A stretch of DNA of 64,000 bases from Nostoc sp. KVJ3 (GTDB lineage Bacteria; Cyanobacteriota; Cyanobacteriia; Cyanobacteriales; Nostocaceae). The position numbers and the translations under genes were made by a program. The stretch covers positions 1,922,001 to 1,986,000 of the forward strand of contig NZ_WWFG01000002.1 in NCBI RefSeq assembly GCF_026127265.1, written 5' to 3'. Below are positions 52,260 to 61,043 of the stretch, in pieces. The notes under the pieces were generated by a model that was not told the origin of the DNA, made no database searches, and saw only the letters and a list, made by a program, of their open reading frames with translations. Numbering within the stretch: position 1 is the stretch's first letter; each line of letters begins with the position of its first letter.

Positions 52260-52907
52260 TCAATTCCCCCGGTTGATCCAAACGCCTCTGAGTCCAGCTG
52301 CTTTAGCCGCGTAGTAATCTTCAACAATGCTATCGCCAATATGCCATGCCGCCTCCGGGGAACATTTATGTTTATCTAAGGCAATAGCAAAAATTTGAGG
52401 ATCGGGTTTAGCTGCACGTACCTGGGTAGAAATGGTAACGGAGGTAAAAAACTCTCTCAATCCCAAACTTTGTAATACTGAATAAATCCGCGAATCAAAA
52501 TTTGACAGCACCCCTAAAGTAACTCCCAACCGCCGCCAGTTGATTAAAGCTGGTAAAACATCGGGATAGACAAACCACGGTTCGCCAGTACCGAAGTGGA
52601 TGTAAAGTTCGCTAAAAAAAGCCGAGAAGTCGGAAAATTCCTTGAGAACTCCTGCATTTTCAAAAGTGTTCAGGGCAATTATCCGCCACCAATCAAACTC
52701 GCGCTGAGGAATATCTTGCAGTTCTGCATCTGGAAATATCGGTGGTGGCGCGGCTTTAAAGCTTTTGATGAAAGCTGTATTCAATGTTTCGGCTGGAACT
52801 GTCACACCAAATTCCTCGGCGATCTGACTATAAACTTTACCCACACTGCCTTTAACATCGAAGAGTGTTCCCACAGCATCTAAAAAAATAACTTTCGGTT
52901 GTTCCAT
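52260..52907 (-). CDS. HAD-IA family hydrolase
   Basis: 215 residues from ATG 52907 (MEQPKVIFLDAVG). HAD motifs: I FLDAVGTLF (nucleophile Asp, with Ala-Val in place of Leu-Asp before Gly-Thr, so the usual second Asp is missing: D-A-V-G-T), II LSNFDSR, III K in AAKPDPQIF, IV HIGDSIVEDY. The variant motif I (DxVGT) is found in the HDHD3/HAD-IA-like group. Without the second Asp, phosphatase activity may be weak or of another type. Substrate unknown. Confidence 0.9.
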   Translation of the reverse strand: MEQPKVIFLDAVGTLFDVKGSVGKVYSQIAEEFGVTVPAETLNTAFIKSFKAAPPPIFPDAELQDIPQREFDWWRIIALNTFENAGVLKEFSDFSAFFSELYIHFGTGEPWFVYPDVLPALINWRRLGVTLGVLSNFDSRIYSVLQSLGLREFFTSVTISTQVRAAKPDPQIFAIALDKHKCSPEAAWHIGDSIVEDYYAAKAAGLRGVWINRGN

Positions 52908-53233
52908 CAAAGTTTGAAGTTTTGAATGTGGAATTTTAGATTTTGGCTTGTTAAAAGCTTCTGTGGGTAGAGTCTAGCATCTCCTAAGTAGGTTGGCAGA
53001 AATGAAGCAAATCATCATAAATGTCTTGCTTCTTTACTAACACTCAATGCCTAACCTTAATTGATTCTCACCAGCTTAAGTAGGTCGGCGTAAATAATTA
53101 TCGTTGGGATAAGGCAGGGGGCAGGGAGCAGGGGGAAAGAGAGTTTGAGCCTTGTTTACTTTTCTTTACACAGTTTGGTTTTATTGTGCCGACTTACTTA
53201 TACGGATTCTGTGTGAGGCTACGCTTGATTAAG
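52908..53233. other. Intergenic region
   Basis: About 330 bases with a GGCAGGGGGCAGGGAGCAG run near 53112-53133. It should contain the promoter of the HAD gene. No gene. Confidence 0.4.
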
Positions 53234-53261
53234 GTAGGGGCAATTCATAAATTGCCCCTAC
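53234..53261. terminator. GTAGGGGCAATT palindrome after ndbB
   Basis: Arms GTAGGGGCAATT and AATTGCCCCTAC with a CATA loop, four bases after the ndbB stop (minus strand). A near copy (GTAGGGACAATT...) sits inside the element at 60167-60257. Position fits a 3' hairpin or terminator. Confidence 0.55.
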
Positions 53262-53264
53262 AGC

Positions 53265-54458
53265 TTACCGAGATAAACTTTCTATGATTGGACGCACTAA
53301 CCAATTAAAACCAACTTTGAGTTGATGGTCTAAAGTTGGTAATCTATATAAATAAGCCATGCGACGAGCGACGGATGCCAAGGGCCCATCTAGTTTAATT
53401 CCTAAACCAGTAAGGGTGGCATTGTCTTTGCCCAATGTCATCATTTCTCCTAATTGTTGGTAGTGGAAAGGAAGGAGGGGACGATTAGTGAGACTTGCCC
53501 AGATATTCCAAGCAGTATAATCAGCTTGTTGAAAAGCCGCTTGTGCCGTGGCTGGGACTTGCTGTCCTTCAACATCATGAGAGTCTGCTAAATCTCCCAA
53601 AGCAAAGATTTCTGGACGATCGATGACTTGTAGATTGGATGTAGTGATGATTTGACCACGCTGGTTTTGCTTCAGGGGAAGAGATTGCACTACGGGCGCA
53701 ACCTTATTTCCCACAGTCCAAATTACCAAATCTACGGGAATCGTATCTAACTGGTTTTTGTACTCTAGAGAGATGCTATTTTGCTCTATTGACTCAACTT
53801 TGGTTTCTAAATCGATAAATATACCACGGGCTTCTATTGCTTTTTTTGCTGCTTCCCGATTAAACTCTGGGGAAGTTCGCAAAATTTGATCGGCGATTTC
53901 AACGATGCGAAAACGTCCTCTTTCACCGAGTCTATCGGCTAACTTACAGGCTAACTCAACACCACTGTAGCCAGCGCCAATAATTGCCACCCGAATTTTA
54001 TCAGCATCGGATTCTTCTAAAAATCGGAGGCGTTCTTCTAAACGATAGACATCAGATATGGTGCGGAATGGGTAGCCGTAGGCTGTCGCACCGGGGACTA
54101 AATCTAGTGGTGTTTCACCTCCTAGCGCCAGCACTAAGCGATCGTAAGGGATTTGGGGCCCTTCCTCTATGTTTACCCGTTGCTGGTCGATGTCAATTCC
54201 AGACACAACGCCTTGATAAAAACGCACCCCAGTGCCTTGTAAAAGTTCTTCAAAAGGTGGGGCAATTTCCCAGGTTTGCAGTTCGCCAGTAAGTAATTCG
54301 TAAAGTAAAGGGGAGAATAGGAAGCGATCGCTTTGATCTACCAGAACAATTTCGGGTTTTTGCGTAGATTCCCAAGGTAACTGGCTTAAGCGTAAGGCTG
54401 TGTAAAGACCACCAAAGCCTCCACCAAGGATACAAATTCTAGAAGTTTCTTGAGTCAT
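53265..54458 (-). CDS. ndbB: Type II NAD(P)H dehydrogenase, NdbB-like (demethylphylloquinone reductase)
   Basis: 397 residues. Two dinucleotide folds: RICILGGGFGGLYTALRL (FAD) and IRVAIIGAGYSGVELA (NAD(P)H). Further family motifs are VDQSDRFLFSPLLYEL and IFALGDLAD. The sequence follows Synechocystis Slr1743 (NdbB) closely in my memory, including the ends LYRLPTLDHQLKVG and FNWLVRP. NdbB reduces demethylphylloquinone before the last methylation of vitamin K1 (photosystem I cofactor). A role as respiratory NDH-2 is the alternative. Membrane-peripheral flavoprotein. Confidence 0.9.
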   Translation of the reverse strand: MTQETSRICILGGGFGGLYTALRLSQLPWESTQKPEIVLVDQSDRFLFSPLLYELLTGELQTWEIAPPFEELLQGTGVRFYQGVVSGIDIDQQRVNIEEGPQIPYDRLVLALGGETPLDLVPGATAYGYPFRTISDVYRLEERLRFLEESDADKIRVAIIGAGYSGVELACKLADRLGERGRFRIVEIADQILRTSPEFNREAAKKAIEARGIFIDLETKVESIEQNSISLEYKNQLDTIPVDLVIWTVGNKVAPVVQSLPLKQNQRGQIITTSNLQVIDRPEIFALGDLADSHDVEGQQVPATAQAAFQQADYTAWNIWASLTNRPLLPFHYQQLGEMMTLGKDNATLTGLGIKLDGPLASVARRMAYLYRLPTLDHQLKVGFNWLVRPIIESLSR

Positions 54459-54769
54459 CGATTTTATCTATAGGAGGATCAATACTAGCTAGGCAACTAA
54501 CTTCAGGGTAACTGAAAGTTTATGAGATTTGAAAACCCTTCAATTTCCGGCTTCAGAATTTCTCTACTCCCGCGTTATCATCTGAAAAAGATAAAACTGT
54601 TGCGATCGCGGGGAGGTTTTTCTCGCTTCAGGAGTTTCAACAACAAAATCATCCCATAGGATAGACAGGTGAAAGCCCTATCCTATATAAAATATGGGAA
54701 AATTTTTCAGGAATCTCTCAAGACTTAGGACTCGCTATTTATCTGCTCACTCAGGACTCAGGACTCTCT
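54459..54769. other. Divergent intergenic region between ndbB and kinase gene
   Basis: Contains an inverted repeat ATAGGATAG (54656-54664)/CTATCCTAT (54678-54686), a TATAAAAT box just after it (about 54686-54693), and ACTCAGGACTCAGGACTC repeats before the kinase start. The box may be the -10 region of the kinase gene. Confidence 0.45.
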
Positions 54770-56368
54770 ATGTTAGCAGGCACAATTTTGCAAGATGGAA
54801 AATATACCCTAATTCAAGAAATAGGGCGGGGTGGCTTTGGCATTACGTTTAAAGCTACCCATCACTACTTGGATCGGGAGGTGGTGATGAAAACCATCAA
54901 TGAACGGCTGCGACAACATCCTGATTTTACGAAATTTGAGCGCCAATTCCAAGATGAAGCCAGACGGTTAGCTACGTGTATTCACCCCAATATAGTCCGA
55001 GTTAGTGACTTTTTTGTGGAAGATGGATTGCCTTACATGGTGATGGAATACATTCGTGGCGAAACCTTGGGAGACGCATTTGTATTACCAGCGATAACTT
55101 TGCCTGAGACTACAGCAATTCATTATATCCGGCAAATTGGAGCAGCTTTACAGGTAGTACACAACAATGGTTTGCTGCACCGCGATGTCAAACCAGATAA
55201 TATTATTCTTCGTCAAGGAACACAGGAAGTAATACTAATTGATTTTGGCATTGCCAGGGAATTTAATGGCAATGTGAGGCAGACTCACACGGGTCTTGTT
55301 TCTGAAGGTTATTCTCCAATTGAACAGTACTTGACGCAAGCGCCACGCACACCCGCCACAGATGTTTATGGTTTAGCCGCAACCTTGTATGCGCTGTTGA
55401 CAGCACAAGTTCCGATGCCAGCATTATTGCGCGATCGCGAACAAATGCCTTCCCCCCGCGAATTGCAACCACACTTAAGTGCTGCTGTCAACCAGGCAGT
55501 CATGCGCGGTATGGCTGTCGAATCTCGTTTTCGACCAGCGACAGTTGCCGAATGGTTACAACTGTTACCCGGAAATGAGGCAAATATGACACCCCAAGCC
55601 TTAGCAACTTATGCAGTGCCAACTGTCAATTTATCTGCTCAACAAGCTGCAACTGTGCTGGGGAAAACTGCCCAAAATCGTCTTTATCAATCATCTCCCT
55701 TGGCGCAGCCTAACCCAGAAATTGCTAAAGAAAATCTCTTGGCAAAAAAAACGGCGGGATCGTCTCAAATCCTCATTGGTGTGGGTGTAGCCTTGATTGC
55801 TGCTACCGCAGGTTTTGGTATCACTAGCATTTTACCCAAATCTCAGCCGCAGCCAACCACAAAACCGCTTTTTGAACAGCCGACTCAACAACCAGCCGCA
55901 AAAGCACCTAGCTTGGAGAATGGTGCAGAGATTAACACCAGAACCGAATCAGCACCTGTTTATAATTCCAAGCAACGACGGCGTAATCGTCGTTCTTCTC
56001 CACAAGAAACTCCTAGCAACCTTACAGGAGAATCACAACGCGGCGATTCGGAGCAATCTGCACCTTCACCTAGCGTTTCCCCCACACCCTCGCTAGTCGA
56101 AAAACTCCGGGCAATCCGTTCATCTCGTCGTGCTTCTCCCGCACCATTGCCACAAAATCACTTACCTGCTTCTAATCATAATTCTGCTTCTCCTCAGCCA
56201 GTTATTCCCTCAAATTCTGTAGTTACACCAGCAGCACCAGCACAATCTAAACATTCCGATCCTTCTGCTGTAGTAGTACCAACACTAGAAAAGCAAAATT
56301 CACCGATTGATAATCAACCCCAGAGCGATCGCAAATTACCGGAAAAGCTACAAGATGACAATAATTAG
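54770..56368 (+). CDS. Hanks-type Ser/Thr protein kinase with C-terminal Pro/Ser-rich tail
   Basis: 532 residues. Kinase domain ~10-265: GRGGFGITF, MKTI (ATP Lys), HRDVKPDN, LIDFGIAR, SEGYSPIEQY. One membrane helix at ~328-348 (ILIGVGVALIAATAGFGI). The last ~180 residues are rich in Pro, Ser, Gln and Arg and are probably extracytoplasmic and disordered. Active by motif. The ligand or substrate is unknown; a cell-wall contact role is possible by analogy with PknB-like layouts, without PASTA repeats here. Confidence 0.93.
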   Translation: MLAGTILQDGKYTLIQEIGRGGFGITFKATHHYLDREVVMKTINERLRQHPDFTKFERQFQDEARRLATCIHPNIVRVSDFFVEDGLPYMVMEYIRGETLGDAFVLPAITLPETTAIHYIRQIGAALQVVHNNGLLHRDVKPDNIILRQGTQEVILIDFGIAREFNGNVRQTHTGLVSEGYSPIEQYLTQAPRTPATDVYGLAATLYALLTAQVPMPALLRDREQMPSPRELQPHLSAAVNQAVMRGMAVESRFRPATVAEWLQLLPGNEANMTPQALATYAVPTVNLSAQQAATVLGKTAQNRLYQSSPLAQPNPEIAKENLLAKKTAGSSQILIGVGVALIAATAGFGITSILPKSQPQPTTKPLFEQPTQQPAAKAPSLENGAEINTRTESAPVYNSKQRRRNRRSSPQETPSNLTGESQRGDSEQSAPSPSVSPTPSLVEKLRAIRSSRRASPAPLPQNHLPASNHNSASPQPVIPSNSVVTPAAPAQSKHSDPSAVVVPTLEKQNSPIDNQPQSDRKLPEKLQDDNN

Positions 56369-56390
56369 TAGTGCTTCAAACGATGATGGT

Positions 56391-57578
56391 TTAAGATTTT
56401 TGACAGAATTCTTGGTAATCTAGTTCTACTTGCTGAGAGTAGCTGATTGCATACTCAATAATTTGATTACGCCAATCAGATAAGTGAGCAAACTTGATTA
56501 AATCATCTGCGATCGCAGAACCTTGCCTACCACCACTGCGTAATTGATCCCAAGCTGTGACTTCACCCATTGTCTGCATCAACTTCTTTAAGCGTTCCAG
56601 CTTCCCATCCCACGTCTGTAAATTCACCCGATCTTCTTCTGGCTGCAACTCTCGTAAAACATAAGATTTATTGCCGTCAACTATCATCCCCAAAAGAGCA
56701 GGTGGCGTTCCTTGTACCCGTTCTTGGATAGCTACTACTCGTGCAGATTCACTCGACCAATCCGGCTGAGTTACTGTTAAATAAGGTTGTAATGAGCAAG
56801 TTTCTGTTAACTTCAAATCTAATAGATAATTGCCATCAGGAGAACCTTTCCCTTCTACCAAAACTGCATAACGTTCTAACCCTAAACTACCTGTGCCAGC
56901 TATTCGCTGTTGCACATCTAACACTTGATAAAAATTTGCATCTTTTTGTGTAGATTTTTGCCAAGCTGAGATAAGTTTTCTAATCCTTTGCTGTTCTGTC
57001 TCCGTGGCTGCCATAATATGTTTATTATCAATAATTAAGTGGCGCTTACCTTTCTTTTCCTTTGTGTGCTTATCTAAAAAATCTTGACGAAGGCGGGTTT
57101 TTAAACTTCTTAATAAATCTTTAACTAAGCCCAAAGCGGTTTCTTTTTCCACGCTTCTAGCGCTACCTTTAGCTAAAGCATTGCCGTAACTTTCAAGAAA
57201 GGAATTACTTAAATGTAATGCTTCTGATTCATTCACCTTCAGCGTCTGAGAGCCAACTATAATACTCGTAATAAACCTCACCACATCCCAGGTGCAAGGG
57301 GCAAGACATGCTTCATCAAAATCATTCATGTCAAAGTAAACTAATCGGTTATCACCTTTATAACTACCAAAGTTTTCCAGGTGCAAGTCACCACAAATCC
57401 ACACTGGTGGAGCTATATTCAATGGTAAATCTTTAGGGATGTCTTCGTAAAATAAATGACACGTACCGCGATAGAAGGTAAAAACATCACAACGCATTGC
57501 CTTGTATTTTAATTCAAGTAGTTTTGGGTTTCTTCCTTCGTTGAAGCGATAGATTCTCTCAATTATATTGTTTGTCAT
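56391..57578 (-). CDS. DUF2252 family protein
   Basis: 395 residues. Typical DUF2252 motifs: AMRCDVFTFYRGTCHLF, WICGDLHLENFGSY and VYFDMNDFDEACLAPCTWD, which recall the catalytic (HxDxxxxN-like) and metal-binding (DxxD) parts of the APH/kinase fold. The biochemical activity is not established. Convergent with the kinase gene. Soluble, single gene. Confidence 0.9.
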   Translation of the reverse strand: MTNNIIERIYRFNEGRNPKLLELKYKAMRCDVFTFYRGTCHLFYEDIPKDLPLNIAPPVWICGDLHLENFGSYKGDNRLVYFDMNDFDEACLAPCTWDVVRFITSIIVGSQTLKVNESEALHLSNSFLESYGNALAKGSARSVEKETALGLVKDLLRSLKTRLRQDFLDKHTKEKKGKRHLIIDNKHIMAATETEQQRIRKLISAWQKSTQKDANFYQVLDVQQRIAGTGSLGLERYAVLVEGKGSPDGNYLLDLKLTETCSLQPYLTVTQPDWSSESARVVAIQERVQGTPPALLGMIVDGNKSYVLRELQPEEDRVNLQTWDGKLERLKKLMQTMGEVTAWDQLRSGGRQGSAIADDLIKFAHLSDWRNQIIEYAISYSQQVELDYQEFCQKS

Positions 57579-57625
57579 AATTTTTGGTTTTGTTGATGAT
57601 AAATATTCACACCGACTTACTTAAA

Positions 57626-58753
57626 TTAATACTTCTGCGATAATTGTGGTTGATCTAAATACTGATAAACTAAGCGAGAAACTTGACGGACAAACTCTCT
57701 TCCTCGCTCATCGTCATGAGGTCTAATCACAAATATTCCTGCCAAGTAATGCTTACCATTTGGAAAACTAATAATTCCTGCATCCCCAACCAAAAATCCA
57801 ATATCTCCAGTTTTATGAGCAATAGTTCCACCTTTACCCACACCAGCAGCCAGTAACTTATTATTATGACAATGACGCAGGATATCTAAAACTTGGAACT
57901 GACTACCTTCTGAAATCAACTTATGTTGATCGACCAAGGCTGACAACCGGACTAAATCTGCTGGACTAGTGGTATTAGTACCTTTAAAGTCTCCTAACAT
58001 ATTGCGAATTACTGTGTTTTTTAGTCCCCAAGCGTGGAAACGCTGATTGAGTTTTGCTTTTCCGCCTATACGATCAATAATCATGTTACTAGCAGTATTA
58101 TCACTGATTGTAATCATTTTGTTAACAGTTTCCATTACACTCAGCTTAATTCCTGCTCGTTTATACTGCAAGTCACCGGAACCACTTGCTACTAAGTCAC
58201 GTCGCATTACTAGCTTTTCATCAAGTTTGATTTTCCCAGCATCTACTTGTTCAAATAAAGCAATCAAAATCGGATATTTAATAGTACTAGCTGCCGGAAA
58301 TACCTTTTCGCCATCAATATTCAAATAGTTACCTGTTTCTATATCTAAGAAAAACATTCCCGATTTCAGAAAACTATAATGAGCCATTAATGCTCTCACT
58401 TGAGACTTTAGCTCTGGCATCTCTTTGCCTAATGGGATAATTCCACCAAATAAAGCAGGATTATTTACATTCGTAAAGATATCTGGTTGATTGAGTTTAG
58501 GAATCAAACTTTTCTGTATCATGACTCCACTGGGAAAGTCAGCTAATAAATACTTCCAATCCTTTGTTGACTCTAAATGATTACGATTAGAATCAAATCT
58601 TTGAGATTTTATGCTAGCTGCTAAACTAGGCGACGTTAGTAAAAAAGTACTAATAATGGTTAATAAAAACCCGTATAATTCAAGAACGCAAAGAGAAGAA
58701 AGATAGAAATACTTAACTGAACTGGATTGGATTATGTTCTTGATTTGGTACAT
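57626..58753 (-). CDS. Exported beta-lactamase-fold serine hydrolase (PBP-like)
   Basis: 375 residues. A long signal sequence (hydrophobic core at ~20-42, LYGFLLTIISTFLLT, cleavage after SLA-A). The beta-lactamase/transpeptidase motifs are present: S-x-x-K in AASTIKYP, S-D-N in ISDNTASN and K-T-G in AHKTGDIG. The omega-loop ExxLN glutamate of class A lactamases is missing (MLGDFKGTNTTSP), so efficient beta-lactam hydrolysis is doubtful and a cell-wall or esterase function is possible. Periplasmic. It lies between the DUF2252 gene and the deacetylase gene. Confidence 0.88.
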   Translation of the reverse strand: MYQIKNIIQSSSVKYFYLSSLCVLELYGFLLTIISTFLLTSPSLAASIKSQRFDSNRNHLESTKDWKYLLADFPSGVMIQKSLIPKLNQPDIFTNVNNPALFGGIIPLGKEMPELKSQVRALMAHYSFLKSGMFFLDIETGNYLNIDGEKVFPAASTIKYPILIALFEQVDAGKIKLDEKLVMRRDLVASGSGDLQYKRAGIKLSVMETVNKMITISDNTASNMIIDRIGGKAKLNQRFHAWGLKNTVIRNMLGDFKGTNTTSPADLVRLSALVDQHKLISEGSQFQVLDILRHCHNNKLLAAGVGKGGTIAHKTGDIGFLVGDAGIISFPNGKHYLAGIFVIRPHDDERGREFVRQVSRLVYQYLDQPQLSQKY

Positions 58754-59131
58754 TAGTAATTAATAACAGCTAATCTAGATTGATGATTAAAAGATTATTA
58801 CATACTTAATTGATAAAAATATTACGAGATTATGACGAAAGTGTGTTTTATTTACATAATTGTATTGAGACCCAGCGAAACCTGTTCTATAAATTACAGT
58901 TTTTTTAAATATGAACAAGATAAGCTGACAAGAATAGTGGACTGACTAAGACAGGTGATTCATCAGAATCATCAACATAATAAATCTTAACCTACAAATT
59001 CGGGTGGTGAGCAATCGCACTCTTGGCAATACATAAATACATAGCTATACTTCTTTGAAGGTAAGCAGATAATAAAGTCTAACTTCCGATCAGTATGGTG
59101 ACTGATTGTTTAACTATTAAGGGAACTTCAC
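58754..59131. other. Divergent intergenic region
   Basis: AT-rich promoter region for the serine hydrolase (minus) and the polysaccharide deacetylase (plus). No repeats or small genes stand out. Confidence 0.4.
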
Positions 59132-60040
59132 GTGATTAATAATAAGCCGAGTCTTTTGACTTCAGGAAAATTAGTTGGGCTGCTTATCTTATGTGGTAGT
59201 TTTAGTCTGATTTTCATCATGTTGAACAAAATAGATATTTTTCAATTTAAATTGAAACAGACTCTAAATGTAAATAATATAGCGGCAAATGTAGGAACTC
59301 AACAGCGAGTTCAAGAACTCAAGATTGGGATGCTAAAAAGTTGGCAGGGAGAAGCACAAGCAAAAGGTTTTTCTGACTCTGTTCCATCAAGTTTCCAAGG
59401 TGCGATAATTGAGTCGGCAAAACTCTCTCCGCCTCAGAAAATCATTGCTTTAACCTTTGATGATGGCCCTTGGCCTGAAAGTACAGCAGAAGTCTTAGAT
59501 ATTCTCAAAAAAAATCAGATCAAAGGGACATTTTTTGTGATTGGAGAGAATGTAAAAAATTATCCTAACTTACTCAAACAGGAGATTGCGGAAGGTCATG
59601 TTATTGGCAACCACACCTGGCATCATTGGTATCAATTCTTGAATCCACAAGCTGCCGCTTATGAAATTGACCACACTGCCGACCTAATTTTTAAAACTAC
59701 AGGCTTAAAAACAAATTTATTTCGACCACCTGGAGGAATTATGCATAATGGCGTGGTTGATTACGCTAGAAATAGCAAATACGCTATTATTTTGTGGTCA
59801 TCTGACTCTGTAGACTATTCTCGTCCTGCTGTTCCAAAACTAATTGGTAATGTATTTAGAGAGGCAAGACCTGGTGGAATTGTGTTGATGCATGATGGTG
59901 GTGGTAATCGTTCTAAGACTGTACAAGCTTTACCAGAAATTATTGCCAATTTTCGCAATCAGGGCTATCGCTTTGTCACCATCCCTGAACTCTTAGAAAT
60001 TCAAGATAAAAACCAAAAGTTGATTGTCAATCAAAAGTAA
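59132..60040 (+). CDS. Polysaccharide deacetylase (CE4/NodB family)
   Basis: 302 residues, GTG start. N-terminal membrane anchor or signal (residues ~15-33, LVGLLILCGSFSLIFIM). NodB domain from ~100: motif 1 ALTFDDGPW (catalytic and metal Asp), motif 2 GNHTWHH (metal His), motif 3 LFRPPGG, motif 4 SSDSVDY, motif 5 VLMHDGGG. All zinc ligands are present, so an active N-deacetylase of peptidoglycan or exopolysaccharide is likely. Exported or membrane-anchored, fitting the neighbouring periplasmic hydrolase. Confidence 0.93.
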   Translation: MINNKPSLLTSGKLVGLLILCGSFSLIFIMLNKIDIFQFKLKQTLNVNNIAANVGTQQRVQELKIGMLKSWQGEAQAKGFSDSVPSSFQGAIIESAKLSPPQKIIALTFDDGPWPESTAEVLDILKKNQIKGTFFVIGENVKNYPNLLKQEIAEGHVIGNHTWHHWYQFLNPQAAAYEIDHTADLIFKTTGLKTNLFRPPGGIMHNGVVDYARNSKYAIILWSSDSVDYSRPAVPKLIGNVFREARPGGIVLMHDGGGNRSKTVQALPEIIANFRNQGYRFVTIPELLEIQDKNQKLIVNQK

Positions 60041-60166
60041 CCCTACTTGTTGACTGAAATTGTGTAATTGCTTTTAATGCTGATACTATTTAAAGCAAAA
60101 TTAGAGTTTTAATCAGGTGATTAGATAATCTTATTCCAAACTCTCTAAACAGGTTTTAAAATAAAT
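60041..60166. other. Short AT-rich spacer
   Basis: Sequence after the deacetylase gene; nothing notable before the MITE at 60167. Confidence 0.3.
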
Positions 60167-60257
60167 AAGACTTACATAAAAGGACACGCTGTAGGGACAA
60201 TTCATGAATTGCCCCTACCATAGAATCAGGGTTTTAGATATTGTTTGCGTAAGTCCT
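60167..60257. mobile_element. MITE relative with AAGACTTAC...GTAAGTCCT ends
   Basis: 91 bases. Ends AAGACTTACATAAAA and TTTGCGTAAGTCCT are inverted copies of the family, but the inside differs: it carries the palindrome GTAGGGACAATT/AATTGCCCCTAC also found at 53234-53261. It looks like one element nested in another, or the same ends with a new core. Confidence 0.55.
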
Positions 60258-60285
60258 AATAAAATGAAATAGTATTATATATAAT

Positions 60286-60720
60286 TTATTTACAGTATTT
60301 TTGGATAAGAGATACAGTTAAGTCATAGCTATTAGGTTGAGTTTGTATTGCATAGGCTTCTCTTTCTAAATCTTGCCTGTGAACATCAGTGTAACCCATA
60401 AAAAAAGGTCTAGCATAATTGCTAGGCTGAATTTTTAGACCTAGAGTTTTTATTTTTCCTTTCCCCGCACACACTTGTGCAGCATGAACTGCTTCATGAA
60501 TTAAAGTCTGAGTGCCAATGTGTAGCTCAAATACTACTGGATTAATCCAAATTTTTTTGTCAGCCTCTCTTAGTAAACCATATACTCCTCGCTTTGGTGG
60601 TAGCTCAATTATTACTTGAAACCCTTTCTTTTCTAATTGGGTTTTTAAATTTAGAAATTTTTGTTCAGGAGTTGGCAATTGTGAAACAAAAAAAGAAGCT
60701 AATAGTAAGGTTTCTATCAT
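60286..60720 (-). CDS. Small HExxH protein, putative metallopeptidase-like
   Basis: 144 residues. A short hydrophobic start (MIETLLLASFFVSQLP), possibly a signal peptide. HEAVHAAQVC is a zinc-peptidase HExxH motif, and a glutamate in DLEREAYAIQ is well placed as third ligand. I do not recognise the family; it could be a secreted or periplasmic zinc peptidase. Alone between two MITE copies (60167-60257 and 60758-60839). Confidence 0.7.
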   Translation of the reverse strand: MIETLLLASFFVSQLPTPEQKFLNLKTQLEKKGFQVIIELPPKRGVYGLLREADKKIWINPVVFELHIGTQTLIHEAVHAAQVCAGKGKIKTLGLKIQPSNYARPFFMGYTDVHRQDLEREAYAIQTQPNSYDLTVSLIQKYCK

Positions 60721-60757
60721 CTTGATAAAGAATATTAAACTAGCTTTTGGTTTTAAT

Positions 60758-60839
60758 AAGACTTACGCAAAAACTCTCTGAAAATCTTATTCCTTTGTGT
60801 CCTTTGCGGTTCGTTTTTTCATGATTGTGCGTAAGTCCT
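60758..60839. mobile_element. MITE copy (AGGACTTACGCA family)
   Basis: 82 bases, ends AAGACTTACGCAAAA and TGTGCGTAAGTCCT; middle AACTCTCTGA and CCTTTGTGTCCTTTGCGG as in 52009-52099. Lies 38 bases upstream of the HExxH gene start (minus strand). Confidence 0.7.
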
Positions 60840-61043
60840 GTTTAATTTATATCTGTTTTTCTTTAATATCGAAGATCGTCATAGGTAATGAGCAAAACTG
60901 ATTACCTATTATTTAGAAGTCGATTTATTGTGATTCGTTTTGGTATGGCGATCGCTTTAGTATTTCACATTGCGTCGTGGTCGTAGATTAAGTATTATCG
61001 GATTTCTCCAACCAATAATCAGTTTTATTTATCAAAATAGATT
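60840..61043. other. Intergenic spacer
   Basis: AT-rich with one HIP1-like site (near 60948). No gene seen. Confidence 0.3.
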
